DNA of 5,103 bases, taken from NCBI GenBank assembly GCA_023387715.1, contig JAEWHQ010000287.1, forward strand, positions 1 through 5,103, given 5' to 3'. The position numbers and the translations under genes are program-made. This stretch comes from Pseudomonadota bacterium (GTDB taxonomy: Bacteria > Pseudomonadota > Alphaproteobacteria > Rhizobiales > Rhizobiaceae). Shown piece by piece: positions 1 through 5,103 of this stretch. The first letter of the stretch is position 1, and each line of letters opens with the position of its first letter. A model generated the notes under the pieces. The model did not search any database. It saw only the letters and a list, made by a program, of their open reading frames with translations, and was not told where the DNA came from.

Positions 1-1
1 T

Positions 2-316
2 CGTTTGCAGCAGTCCTGGAATGCAGCAGCAAAAGCAAAAGCCGGTTATGCAATGGACAGCACCCTTGTGTATGGCACATTGGGTTATGGTACCACCAAG
101 TTCAAAAAACAGGAAGCAACCACTAAAGGCCCAGGTTGGGAGGGTGGCGTTCTGGTTGGCGCTGGTATTGAACAGAAGCTCTCCGGCCCGCTTTCCGTCA
201 AAGCTGAATATGACTATATGCGTATCAGCAATGTAAAATCAAAAGTGAATGGCGTGAGCCAGACCAACAAGCTGCATAACCATATGCTGAAAGCTGGTCT
301 GAATTACAATTTCTGA
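2..316 (+). CDS. Outer-membrane beta-barrel protein, Omp25/Omp31-like, C-terminal part (5' truncated)
   Basis: The frame is open from the left window edge to a TGA at 314-316, so only about the last 104 residues are present and the true start lies outside. The visible part has the alternating polar/hydrophobic strands of a small outer-membrane barrel: AKAGYAMDSTLVYGTLGYG, then GWEGGVLVGAGIEQKLSGPL, then SVKAEYDYMRI, and a last strand LKAGLNYNF. The terminal phenylalanine is the usual BAM-recognition signal of outer-membrane proteins. The pattern GWxxGxxVGAGIE...xVKAEYxY...xxxGLNYxF matches what I recall of the Omp25/Omp31 and hemin-binding protein group of Brucella and Bartonella (opacity-type barrel domain). 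The role is probably structural or surface-exposed in the outer membrane; heme binding cannot be judged from this part. It converges on the ABC transporter gene and ends in a strong shared terminator. Confidence 0.85.
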   Translation, partial: RLQQSWNAAAKAKAGYAMDSTLVYGTLGYGTTKFKKQEATTKGPGWEGGVLVGAGIEQKLSGPLSVKAEYDYMRISNVKSKVNGVSQTNKLHNHMLKAGLNYNF

Positions 317-335
317 TTTGGTCAGAAAACTGCAT

Positions 336-370
336 AAAAAAACGCCGGATTTTAAAAGTCCGGCGTTTTT
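336..370. terminator. Bidirectional rho-independent terminator
   Basis: A perfect 9-bp stem, AACGCCGGA (341-349) with TCCGGCGTT (359-367), encloses a 9-nt AT-rich loop whose TTT and AAA can extend the pairing inward. An A-run (336-342) precedes it and a T-run (366-370) follows it, so each strand reads stem then U-tract. It starts 19 nt after the stop of the outer-membrane protein gene and lies 8 nt from the stop of the ABC transporter gene on the other strand. It therefore probably ends both convergent transcripts. Confidence 0.93.
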
Positions 371-378
371 GTTTGTCT

Positions 379-2112
379 TTATTCCGCTGCCACTTGCTCA
401 AACTGCACATCATGCAGGCGCTTATAAATACCGCCCACTTTGAGCAGATCATGGTGTGTGCCCTGCTCGGCAATGCCGTTTTCATTGACCACCACAATAC
501 GGTCAGCATTGCGGATAGTTGCCAAACGGTGCGCAATCACCAGTGATGTACGCCCATCGGAAAGCTCAGCCAATGAGCGCTGAATGGCGCGTTCCGTTTC
601 AGTATCCAGTGCTGAAGTTGCCTCATCCAAAATAAGGATCGGCGGATTTTTCAGGAACATACGCGCAATAGCCAGACGTTGCTTTTGCCCGCCCGACAAT
701 TTCACACCACGCTCACCAATCATGGTTTCATAGCCCTCAGGCATGGATTCAATCATGGTATCAAGACGTGCGCGTTTAGCTGCTTCACGGATATCATCCA
801 AACTCGCATCCAGACGACCATAAGCAATATTTTCGCGAATTGTGCCCCCAAACAGGAACACATCCTGCTGTACAATACCAATCTGACTGCGCAATGAGGC
901 TAGTGTCATTTTGCGGATGTCGATACCATCAACTTTAATGGCACCCGAAATCACTTCATAAAAGCGCGGCAGCAGTGAGCAAAGCGTGGTTTTACCCGCA
1001 CCGGAAGGGCCAACAAAAGCGATTGTTTCACCGGCTTTAATATCCAGACTGATATCGTTGAGAACCAGTTTTTCCGGCGAATAGCCAAAACTGACATTTT
1101 GAAAACTGATATCACCTTTAAGATCGGTCACAGCCACCGCATCCGGCGCATCGACAATATCCGGCTCGGTTTCCAAAAGTTCCAGATAACGTCTGAAACC
1201 TGCAATGCCTTTTGGATAGGTTTCAATCACCGAACTGATTTTCTCAACCGGGCGAATAAAGACGGTCACCAAAAGCAGGAAGGAAACAAATCCACCAGCG
1301 CTGAGCTGATCCTGCAGCACAAAATAAGTACCGGCCAGCATGACAATCAACTGGGTCAAACGCATCGACAAGTAAGTCAGCGATGTTGAAGCCGCCATGA
1401 TCTTATAGGCGCTCAGTTTGGTTTGACGGTAGTTCTGGTTGTCACGGGCAAAAAGTTCACGCTCATGATCTTCATTGGCAAAAGCCTGCACTACACGCAT
1501 ACCGCCGACATTTTCTTCGACGCGCACGTTGAAATCACCAACGCGGCGATAAAGAGCACGGAAGTTTTGCGTCATGCGGCTGCCATAACGACCCGATACC
1601 CAAACCACAAATGGCACAACAGCAGCGGTAATTAACGCCAATTGCGGATTGATGTAGAACATCAGAATAAAGGCGCCGATGAAGGTCATAATCGCAATGA
1701 ACAGATCTTCAGGACCATGGTGAGCAACCTCACCCACTTCTTCCAAGTCCTTCGTCACACGCGCAATCAGATGACCGGTTTTATTATTATCATAAAAACT
1801 GAATGATAATTTCTGCATGTGATCAAACAGCTTGCGGCGCATTTCTGTTTCAATATTGATGCCAAGCATATGGCCCCAATAATTCACAATCGCCATCAGG
1901 CCGGTATTCACCAGATAAACAACCAAAAGGGCGGCTGATGCGACTAAAATCAATCCCCAATGCTGGCTCGGCAGCAAATCATCGACAAATAATTTCACTG
2001 CCATCGGGAAACCAAGTTCCAAAAGACCTGCTAAAATAGCGCAGCCGAAATCTAAGAAGAACAATCCCTTATAGGGCTTGTAATAGTCCATAAACCGACG
2101 AAGCATCATCAT
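379..2112 (-). CDS. ABC transporter, fused permease and ATP-binding protein (MsbA-like exporter half-transporter)
   Basis: This is a complete 577-residue type I ABC exporter subunit, normal in length, expected to work as a homodimer in the inner membrane. The N-terminal part (about 15-300) holds around six hydrophobic segments, for example near 17-37, 53-77, 137-153, 158-174, 250-266 and 272-286. The nucleotide-binding domain (about 333-577) has every key motif: A-loop Tyr344, Walker A GPSGAGKTT (368-376), Q-loop Gln415/416, signature LSGGQ (472-476), Walker B ILILDEA (492-498), SALD D-loop and H-loop His528. It looks catalytically intact. The opening RRFMDYYKPYKGLFFLDF recalls YwjA-type exporters, which may carry lipids or drugs; the substrate is not predictable. 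The start is one of three consecutive ATGs (2112, 2109, 2106). Only a weak GGA lies upstream, and the third ATG is best spaced from it. The gene begins 41 bp after the SIP stop on the same strand, so cotranscription is plausible. Confidence 0.93.
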   Translation of the reverse strand: MMMLRRFMDYYKPYKGLFFLDFGCAILAGLLELGFPMAVKLFVDDLLPSQHWGLILVASAALLVVYLVNTGLMAIVNYWGHMLGINIETEMRRKLFDHMQKLSFSFYDNNKTGHLIARVTKDLEEVGEVAHHGPEDLFIAIMTFIGAFILMFYINPQLALITAAVVPFVVWVSGRYGSRMTQNFRALYRRVGDFNVRVEENVGGMRVVQAFANEDHERELFARDNQNYRQTKLSAYKIMAASTSLTYLSMRLTQLIVMLAGTYFVLQDQLSAGGFVSFLLLVTVFIRPVEKISSVIETYPKGIAGFRRYLELLETEPDIVDAPDAVAVTDLKGDISFQNVSFGYSPEKLVLNDISLDIKAGETIAFVGPSGAGKTTLCSLLPRFYEVISGAIKVDGIDIRKMTLASLRSQIGIVQQDVFLFGGTIRENIAYGRLDASLDDIREAAKRARLDTMIESMPEGYETMIGERGVKLSGGQKQRLAIARMFLKNPPILILDEATSALDTETERAIQRSLAELSDGRTSLVIAHRLATIRNADRIVVVNENGIAEQGTHHDLLKVGGIYKRLHDVQFEQVAAE

Positions 2113-2124
2113 TCCATATTATTG

Positions 2125-2152
2125 GCAGGCTGCCGGTCAGAACAGCGCCTGC
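2125..2152 (-). other. Weak stem-loop in the SIP / ABC transporter gap
   Basis: GCAGGC (2125-2130) and GCCTGC (2147-2152) form a 6-bp stem around a 16-nt loop. It begins just after the SIP stop codon and lies inside the 41-bp gap before the ABC transporter. No T-run follows on the - strand, so it is not a convincing terminator. It might slow transcription, mark an mRNA processing site, or be chance. Confidence 0.25.
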
Positions 2153-2153
2153 A

Positions 2154-3083
2154 TTATTCCCGTCTGGCCGCATCGCCGCTGGTGCCTTGGCGCCAGTAAG
2201 CAACGACCAGATGTTTTTCACGGGGTATTTTCTTTTCCTTGCGAATAAAGCTTCTGATCGAACGAAAAGCGCTGAACTCGCAGCCCACCCAGACAAAAAT
2301 ATTCTCTTCATGATCCGGATAATCAATTTCTCGTACGGCATCATAAAGTAGTTCGTTTTTGTCACCTTTTATACCATTACGATGAAGCCAGCGAAGATCA
2401 AGCTCTGCTTTTGTATTTAATACTTGTTCTTCAGCTTTATCTGCAATTTCTATCCGCACTGTGGCTTTACTGCCAGCAGGCAAGTTTTCCAGAATACGCC
2501 CGATAGCCGGAAGCGCTGTTTCATCACCAGCCAGCAAATACCAATCAGCCGTTAAAGGCGCACTGCCACCGCCAGGGCCTGTCATGCCAACAATATCGCC
2601 GACTTTCGCCTCAACAGCCCAGCGCGCGCCATAGCCGCCGTCATGGGCACTGTCTTCGTCGCACTCATGCAAAACCAAATCAATATCAACAATGCCTGCA
2701 TCGACATCAATATGACGGATTGTATACGCACGTCCGACCAATTCTTTTTCACCTTCCGGCCAGACAGGAATGCCGTTTTCACCCATCACCGGCCATTCAG
2801 GCTTAACATTTTTATGTTTCGGGAAGATCAGACGGACATGCAAACCGTCACGGTTAAAGCGTTCAAGGTTTTCACCGCGCAATCGCACCCGACGCATTAA
2901 AGGCGTGACTTCAGTATTGGAAACCACCTGCATCTCACGTAAAAATGCAAGAACCGTTCCGGCTACGCCATCACCGCTCCAGACGATCTTTGCGTCTGAA
3001 TTTTCTTTTTTCAATGTTTCCGTCAGTTGATAGGCAATGGCATATTTCATATAGGCCAGCCCTGCATCATCTTCGGATGTCAC
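2154..3083 (-). CDS. C-terminal portion of the split SIP gene: FAD-binding and siderophore-interacting domains
   Basis: Read alone from GTG 3083, this frame gives 309 residues. It keeps about 35 residues of the DUF2218 end, to IVWSGDG near 33-39, and the whole reductase. The flavin-binding barrel covers about 60-180, with R118-x-Y120-T121 in GRAYTIR, the usual FAD contact motif, and GPGGG at 169-173... region. The NAD(P)H-like SIP domain covers about 181-303, with LLAGDETALPAIGRIL and the end motif YWRQG. It would reduce Fe(III) bound to a siderophore so that iron is released. The GTG overlaps the stop of the upstream frame (GTGA), which permits translational coupling. No good ribosome binding site sits at the normal distance: an AGGA lies about 16 nt upstream. 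The frame stays open upstream of GTG into the DUF2218 homology, so GTG is probably not the ancestral start. Confidence 0.6.
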   Translation of the reverse strand: MTSEDDAGLAYMKYAIAYQLTETLKKENSDAKIVWSGDGVAGTVLAFLREMQVVSNTEVTPLMRRVRLRGENLERFNRDGLHVRLIFPKHKNVKPEWPVMGENGIPVWPEGEKELVGRAYTIRHIDVDAGIVDIDLVLHECDEDSAHDGGYGARWAVEAKVGDIVGMTGPGGGSAPLTADWYLLAGDETALPAIGRILENLPAGSKATVRIEIADKAEEQVLNTKAELDLRWLHRNGIKGDKNELLYDAVREIDYPDHEENIFVWVGCEFSAFRSIRSFIRKEKKIPREKHLVVAYWRQGTSGDAARRE

Positions 3084-3262
3084 ATTGACACAGAATTTTT
3101 CCTGCTCAGCGAATAATCTGCCGAACCGTAAGTAAGACTGATTTTTGTCACTGCGCTTTCGGTCGTGATTTGGGCATGTTCTTCAAAAATCTTGGCGATT
3201 TTATCAATCAGAACGGAAGGGTCTTGAACAGTGGTTTCAAGATTGGCTTGCAAAACAGTCAT
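3080..3262 (-). pseudogene. N-terminal fragment of the split SIP gene (DUF2218 start)
   Basis: This frame encodes 60 residues. Residues 1-48 (MTVLQANLETTV... to ISLTYGSA) look like the start of a DUF2218 domain, which often precedes SIP reductases in rhizobia and brucellae and has no firmly known role. Residues 49-60 (DYSLSRKNSVSM) are out of frame and resemble nothing, while the -1 frame over the same bases continues the homology. It is best read as the front of the broken gene and not as an independent small protein. Confidence 0.7.
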
Positions 3263-3284
3263 GGATCTCCCCCTCTTCCGCTAC

Positions 3285-3302
3285 ATTTAACTTCGGGTAA
3301 AT
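3285..3302. other. Small inverted repeat in the SIP leader
   Basis: ATTTA (3285-3289) and TAAAT (3298-3302) flank ACTTCGGG. On the + strand this has a C(TTCG)G tetraloop core with one A-G mismatch in the stem. It lies about 22 bp upstream of the SIP start. It may be a weak mRNA hairpin or half of an operator; the arms are short and AT-rich, so chance is possible. Confidence 0.25.
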
Positions 3303-3325
3303 TACATAATCCAAGCCGTAACCAC

Positions 3326-3354
3326 TTAAACATGACATTTCAAGTCATATTTAA
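3326..3354. promoter_or_regulatory. Candidate iron-responsive operator (TGA-N9-TCA dyad) upstream of the SIP gene
   Basis: A 29-bp hyphenated dyad has outer arms TTAAA (3326-3330) and TTTAA (3350-3354), and inner arms ATGAC (3332-3336) and GTCAT (3344-3348). They surround ATTTCAA, with a single mismatch pair (3331/3349). The inner part, from 3333 to 3347, fits TGA-N9-TCA, the pattern described for the iron-responsive operator bound by RirA in rhizobia. It lies 64-92 bp upstream of the start of an iron-related gene, a sensible place for a promoter or operator. On the - strand a TTGAAA inside the dyad could serve as a -35 element, though no clear -10 follows. Regulation by RirA is inferred, not shown. 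The dyad is not followed by a T-run, so a terminator is less likely. Confidence 0.5.
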
Positions 3355-3367
3355 ACCATCATGGTTT
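3353..3367. repeat. Perfect palindrome across the cobL stop codon
   Basis: AAACCAT (3353-3359) and ATGGTTT (3361-3367) are exact reverse complements around a single C. The cobL stop (TGA, 3359-3361 on the - strand) lies in its centre. It adjoins and overlaps by 2 bp the iron-operator-like dyad. On the + strand it is followed by one more T, making TTTTT in all, but on the - strand, where cobL is read, no T-run follows. It could be a transcript-end hairpin or a protein site. Confidence 0.45.
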
Positions 3368-4567
3368 TTGCAAACACAATATCGTGACCGGCAAGGCTTG
3401 CCGCCACACATCAAAAGAGCCAAGCTCTGCGGCTTGCGCCACGCTAAGGCGCACCAGTTCGCCCCCATATTGCGCACGCCATTGATGCAGCGCCATCTCG
3501 CTTTGCAATGTCACGGCATTGGCAACCAATCGGCCGCCGGATTTCAAGGCCTGCCAGCAGCTTTGCAAAACATCTTCGCCCGTTACACCGCCGCCAATAA
3601 AAATAGCATCCGGCGCTTCCAATCCGGCCAGTGCTTCCGGTGCCTTACCGCGCACCAGCTGCAATGAAGGCACACCTAAGTTTGCAGCATTTTGCAGGAT
3701 GAATTCCTGCCTTTGCGCATTGGCTTCAATGGCAATGGCGCGGCAGCTTGGATGCAGCCGCATCCACTCAATACTGACAGAGCCGCAACCGGCACCCACA
3801 TCCCAAAGAAGCTGAAAAGGTTCAGGGCTCAAACGGGCAAGCGTAACCGCACGAATATCTTGTTTGGTGAGCTGACCATCATTGATAAAATGCGTGTCAC
3901 TCAAGCCAGTGCTCAGCGGCATTAAAACGGGTTTTTCATCGGCAATGCACTCAATCGCCAAAATATTCAGATCAGCACATTCGGATGCCTGCCAAGCCGC
4001 CGCTTCAGCGCTGTAAATATGTTCTTTCTCGCCACCTAAATGCTCAAGCACAGTGATTTGGCTTTGACCAAACCCACGCGCCTGCAATAATTGTGCCACA
4101 GCCAAGGGGGTCTGGCCGCTGTCACTCAGCACCAAGAGCTTGCGCTTTGCATGAATATATTTTTGCAAAATCACCAATGGTCGACCATGCACGCTTAAAC
4201 AATCCACATCCTGCAATGCCCAGCCCATCCGCGCTGCGGCCAATGAATAAGAGGACGGAAAAGGAATAATTTCCACTTCATCAAGAGTGAAATGCCGCAT
4301 AATGCTGGCGCCCATGCCAAAAAACATCGGATCGCCGCTGGCAAGAACCACCACCGGCTTTCCTTGTCGTGCGGCAATCATTTCATAGGATTTTACAAAA
4401 GGCACCGGCCAGGCAATGCTCTCAGCCTGATGACGTCCTTCAACCAAGGCCAGATGACGCTGTCCGCCAAAGATCGCTTGTGCCGAAGCAATGGCATTTT
4501 GTGCTTGCTGTCCCAGACCGGAAAATCCGTCTTCGCCAATTCCGATCACCGTCAGCCAGCGTGCCAT
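3359..4567 (-). CDS. cobL: Precorrin-6Y C5,15-methyltransferase (decarboxylating), CbiE-CbiT fusion
   Basis: CobL uses two S-adenosylmethionine to methylate C-5 and C-15 of precorrin-6Y and removes the C-12 acetate carboxyl, giving precorrin-8X in aerobic cobalamin synthesis in the cytoplasm. The 402 residues are the usual size of the fused form. The CbiE-type half (about 1-205) has the start WLTVIGIGEDG (4-14), the SAM-site stretch LASGDPMFFG (75-84) and PFPSSYSLAAARMGW (102-116). The CbiT half (about 215-402) has the entry motif FINDGQLTKQDIRA (227-240), SAM motif I WDVGAGCGSVSIEW (255-268), acidic Glu281 in AIEAN, and FIGGG (323-327). All are intact. The start at ATG 4567 is chosen because AGGAG lies 8 nt upstream and the protein then begins at the conserved MARWLTVIGIG. 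A frame extension to 4624 adds 19 residues unlike the family. It is divergent from cobG, which belongs to the same pathway. Confidence 0.96.
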   Translation of the reverse strand: MARWLTVIGIGEDGFSGLGQQAQNAIASAQAIFGGQRHLALVEGRHQAESIAWPVPFVKSYEMIAARQGKPVVVLASGDPMFFGMGASIMRHFTLDEVEIIPFPSSYSLAAARMGWALQDVDCLSVHGRPLVILQKYIHAKRKLLVLSDSGQTPLAVAQLLQARGFGQSQITVLEHLGGEKEHIYSAEAAAWQASECADLNILAIECIADEKPVLMPLSTGLSDTHFINDGQLTKQDIRAVTLARLSPEPFQLLWDVGAGCGSVSIEWMRLHPSCRAIAIEANAQRQEFILQNAANLGVPSLQLVRGKAPEALAGLEAPDAIFIGGGVTGEDVLQSCWQALKSGGRLVANAVTLQSEMALHQWRAQYGGELVRLSVAQAAELGSFDVWRQALPVTILCLQKP

Positions 4568-4640
4568 CTTTTTTGCTCCTTTTACACTCAAGACTGGTTT
4601 GACTGTGGCATGATTAAAGATCAAGGCGTATAAGAAAAAA
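4568..4640. promoter_or_regulatory. Divergent cobL / cobG promoter region
   Basis: Seventy-three bases separate two divergent cobalamin genes, so both promoters should lie here or reach into the neighbouring coding ends. A TTGACT (4599-4604, + strand) resembles a -35 element for cobG, but no good -10 sits at 16-18 bp. Two GACTG copies (4592-4596 and 4601-4605) are spaced 9 bp apart, and TCAA (4588-4591) with TTGA (4599-4602) forms a short dyad over them. cobG has only a weak ribosome binding site: AAGG at 4623-4626, 14 nt from the ATG, and an A-rich stretch. The region is too short for a full cobalamin riboswitch for either gene. Confidence 0.5.
4576..4580 (-). promoter_or_regulatory. Ribosome binding site of cobL
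   Basis: The - strand reads AAAAGGAGC followed by an A-rich spacer, placing AGGAG 8 nt before ATG 4567. It sits inside the possible upstream extension to 4624 and so settles the start at 4567. Confidence 0.85.
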
Positions 4641-5103
4641 ATGCCAGCAAATCTGCCTCAAAACCCGCATTCTCCTGACCGCCGCAGCGCCTGTCCCGGA
4701 TTATTCCGCATGACCAGCGCATTGGACGGGCATATCTGCCGCATCAAGCTGCCACTTGGCCGGATAACATGTGCGCAGGCAGAAGAAATAGCACGGCTTA
4801 GCGAGCAATATGGCAACGGCATTATTGAGCTGACGATTCGCTCCAATCTGCAATTGCGCGGTGTAAAACCAGAAAACCGCGAAGCACTGACCGAAGCCTT
4901 GCTGGCATGTGGCTTGGGGCCGCTGAAAGCTGAGGGCGATGATGTGCGCAATGTCATGGTCAACCCGACCGCTGGCATTGATGCAAATCAGCTGACTGAT
5001 ACCACGCAGCTTGCCACTGATTTACTGCGCATTTTGCAATTAACGCCGCGCTATCATGCATTATCGCCGAAATTTTCTCTGCTGATTGATGGGGGCGAGG
5101 CTT
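4641..5103 (+). CDS. cobG: Precorrin-3B synthase, N-terminal part (3' truncated)
   Basis: CobG is the oxygen-dependent iron-sulfur enzyme that turns precorrin-3A into precorrin-3B, the step preparing ring contraction in the aerobic cobalamin pathway. The frame stays open from ATG 4641 to the window end, giving 154 codons plus one base. Visible family features are RRSACPGLFRM (14-24), the ferredoxin-like half-domain of nitrite/sulfite reductases with IIELTIRSNLQLRGV (61-75), and VRNVMVNPTAGID (102-114). SPKFSLLIDGG (142-152) follows. The cysteines that ligate the 4Fe-4S cluster and the sirohaem-reductase-like second half lie beyond the edge. The start is fixed because the conserved CPGL motif lies at residues 18-21, an in-frame TGA sits at 4611-4613, and no other ATG lies between. 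Further cob genes probably follow downstream. Confidence 0.95.
   Translation, partial: MPANLPQNPHSPDRRSACPGLFRMTSALDGHICRIKLPLGRITCAQAEEIARLSEQYGNGIIELTIRSNLQLRGVKPENREALTEALLACGLGPLKAEGDDVRNVMVNPTAGIDANQLTDTTQLATDLLRILQLTPRYHALSPKFSLLIDGGEA

Larger units (their letters stand above)
2154..3262 (-). pseudogene. Siderophore-interacting protein (DUF2218 + FAD-binding + SIP domains), split by a frameshift
   Basis: Two adjoining - strand frames make one SIP-family protein, a flavin-dependent ferric-siderophore reductase of the ViuB/YqjH type acting in the cytoplasm. The first frame starts at ATG 3262 behind a GGGGGAG ribosome binding site (3267-3273) and encodes the DUF2218 start, up to ISLTYGSA (residues 41-48). 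After that it reads out of frame and stops at TGA 3080-3082. The second frame resumes the homology as LFAEQEKFCVNVTSEDD from 3116. Adding one base after codon 48 gives GSA-R-LFAE, which fits the G-x-x-x-L step of DUF2218, and a continuous protein of 369 residues. The rest has the FAD motif RAYTIR, a GPGGG loop, GDETALPA, and the SIP tail VGCEF...VVAYWRQG. No homopolymer lies at the break. It may be a true mutation or a sequencing error. The overlap of TGA and GTG could still allow translation of the C-terminal part. Confidence 0.8.

Noticed and set aside
225..536. A 103-codon - strand frame spanning the terminator and the end of the ABC transporter gene
   Set aside because: It overlaps the real coding sequences in another frame, runs through the bidirectional terminator and has no protein-like features.
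3130..3150. Programmed -1 frameshifting in the SIP gene at the A-run of ACA AAA ATC
   Set aside because: A slip there is possible and would also give a 369-residue protein, but the run lacks a canonical X-XXY-YYZ heptamer. The resulting residues (NQSYLRFG) fit the domain worse than ISLTYGSA followed by Arg-Leu. A plain deletion explains it better.
3170..3667. A 165-codon open frame on the + strand opposite cobL and the SIP gene
   Set aside because: It lies antisense to conserved cobL coding sequence, has no recognisable domain or ribosome binding site, and crosses two gene boundaries.
4568..4624. A 19-residue N-terminal extension of CobL from ATG 4624
   Set aside because: A strong AGGAG site lies inside this stretch, 8 nt before ATG 4567, and the family begins at the MARWLTVIGIG region.
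4568..4640. Cobalamin riboswitch upstream of cobL or cobG, suggested by GCCACAG on the - strand (4603-4609 area)
   Set aside because: The gap is only 73 bp, while these riboswitches need about 200 nt, and the other conserved blocks of the B12 element are not seen. The short match alone is not evidence.
4658..4978. A 106-codon open frame on the - strand opposite cobG
   Set aside because: The + strand encodes clear CobG motifs throughout; the antisense translation is low complexity (Ser/Pro-rich) and resembles nothing.

Overview
The window looks like chromosomal DNA from an alphaproteobacterium of the Hyphomicrobiales, most likely the Brucellaceae. The clues are an Omp25/Omp31-type outer-membrane barrel tail, a CobL made of fused CbiE and CbiT halves, and CobG, which belongs to the aerobic (oxygen-dependent) cobalamin route. 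Base composition looks roughly balanced and more AT-rich than I would expect for Brucella itself, so a lower-GC relative such as Pseudochrobactrum is possible. The genus is a guess.

Layout, left to right: (1) the C-terminal end of an outer-membrane beta-barrel protein on the + strand, cut by the window edge; (2) a strong hairpin with T-runs on both sides, serving as a shared terminator for two convergent genes; (3) a complete MsbA-like ABC exporter half-transporter on the - strand; (4) a siderophore-interacting protein (SIP) gene on the - strand with an N-terminal DUF2218 domain, broken by an apparent one-base deletion near 3118-3121; (5) a short intergenic region of about 95 bp with a long dyad containing TGA-N9-TCA, the pattern of the rhizobial iron-responsive (RirA) operator; (6) cobL on the - strand; (7) a 73-bp divergent promoter region; (8) the first 154 codons of cobG on the + strand, running off the right edge.

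The right half serves cobalamin synthesis: CobG makes precorrin-3B early in corrin formation, and CobL methylates and decarboxylates precorrin-6Y later. The middle serves iron: the SIP family reduces ferric siderophores in the cytoplasm, and its upstream dyad fits iron control. The ABC exporter starts 41 bp after the SIP stop on the same strand and may be cotranscribed with it; its substrate cannot be told from sequence. No mobile element, tRNA, rRNA or CRISPR array was seen, and no gene-free stretch exceeds 100 bp. I found no convincing novel system. The points most worth a second look are the broken SIP gene and its candidate operator.
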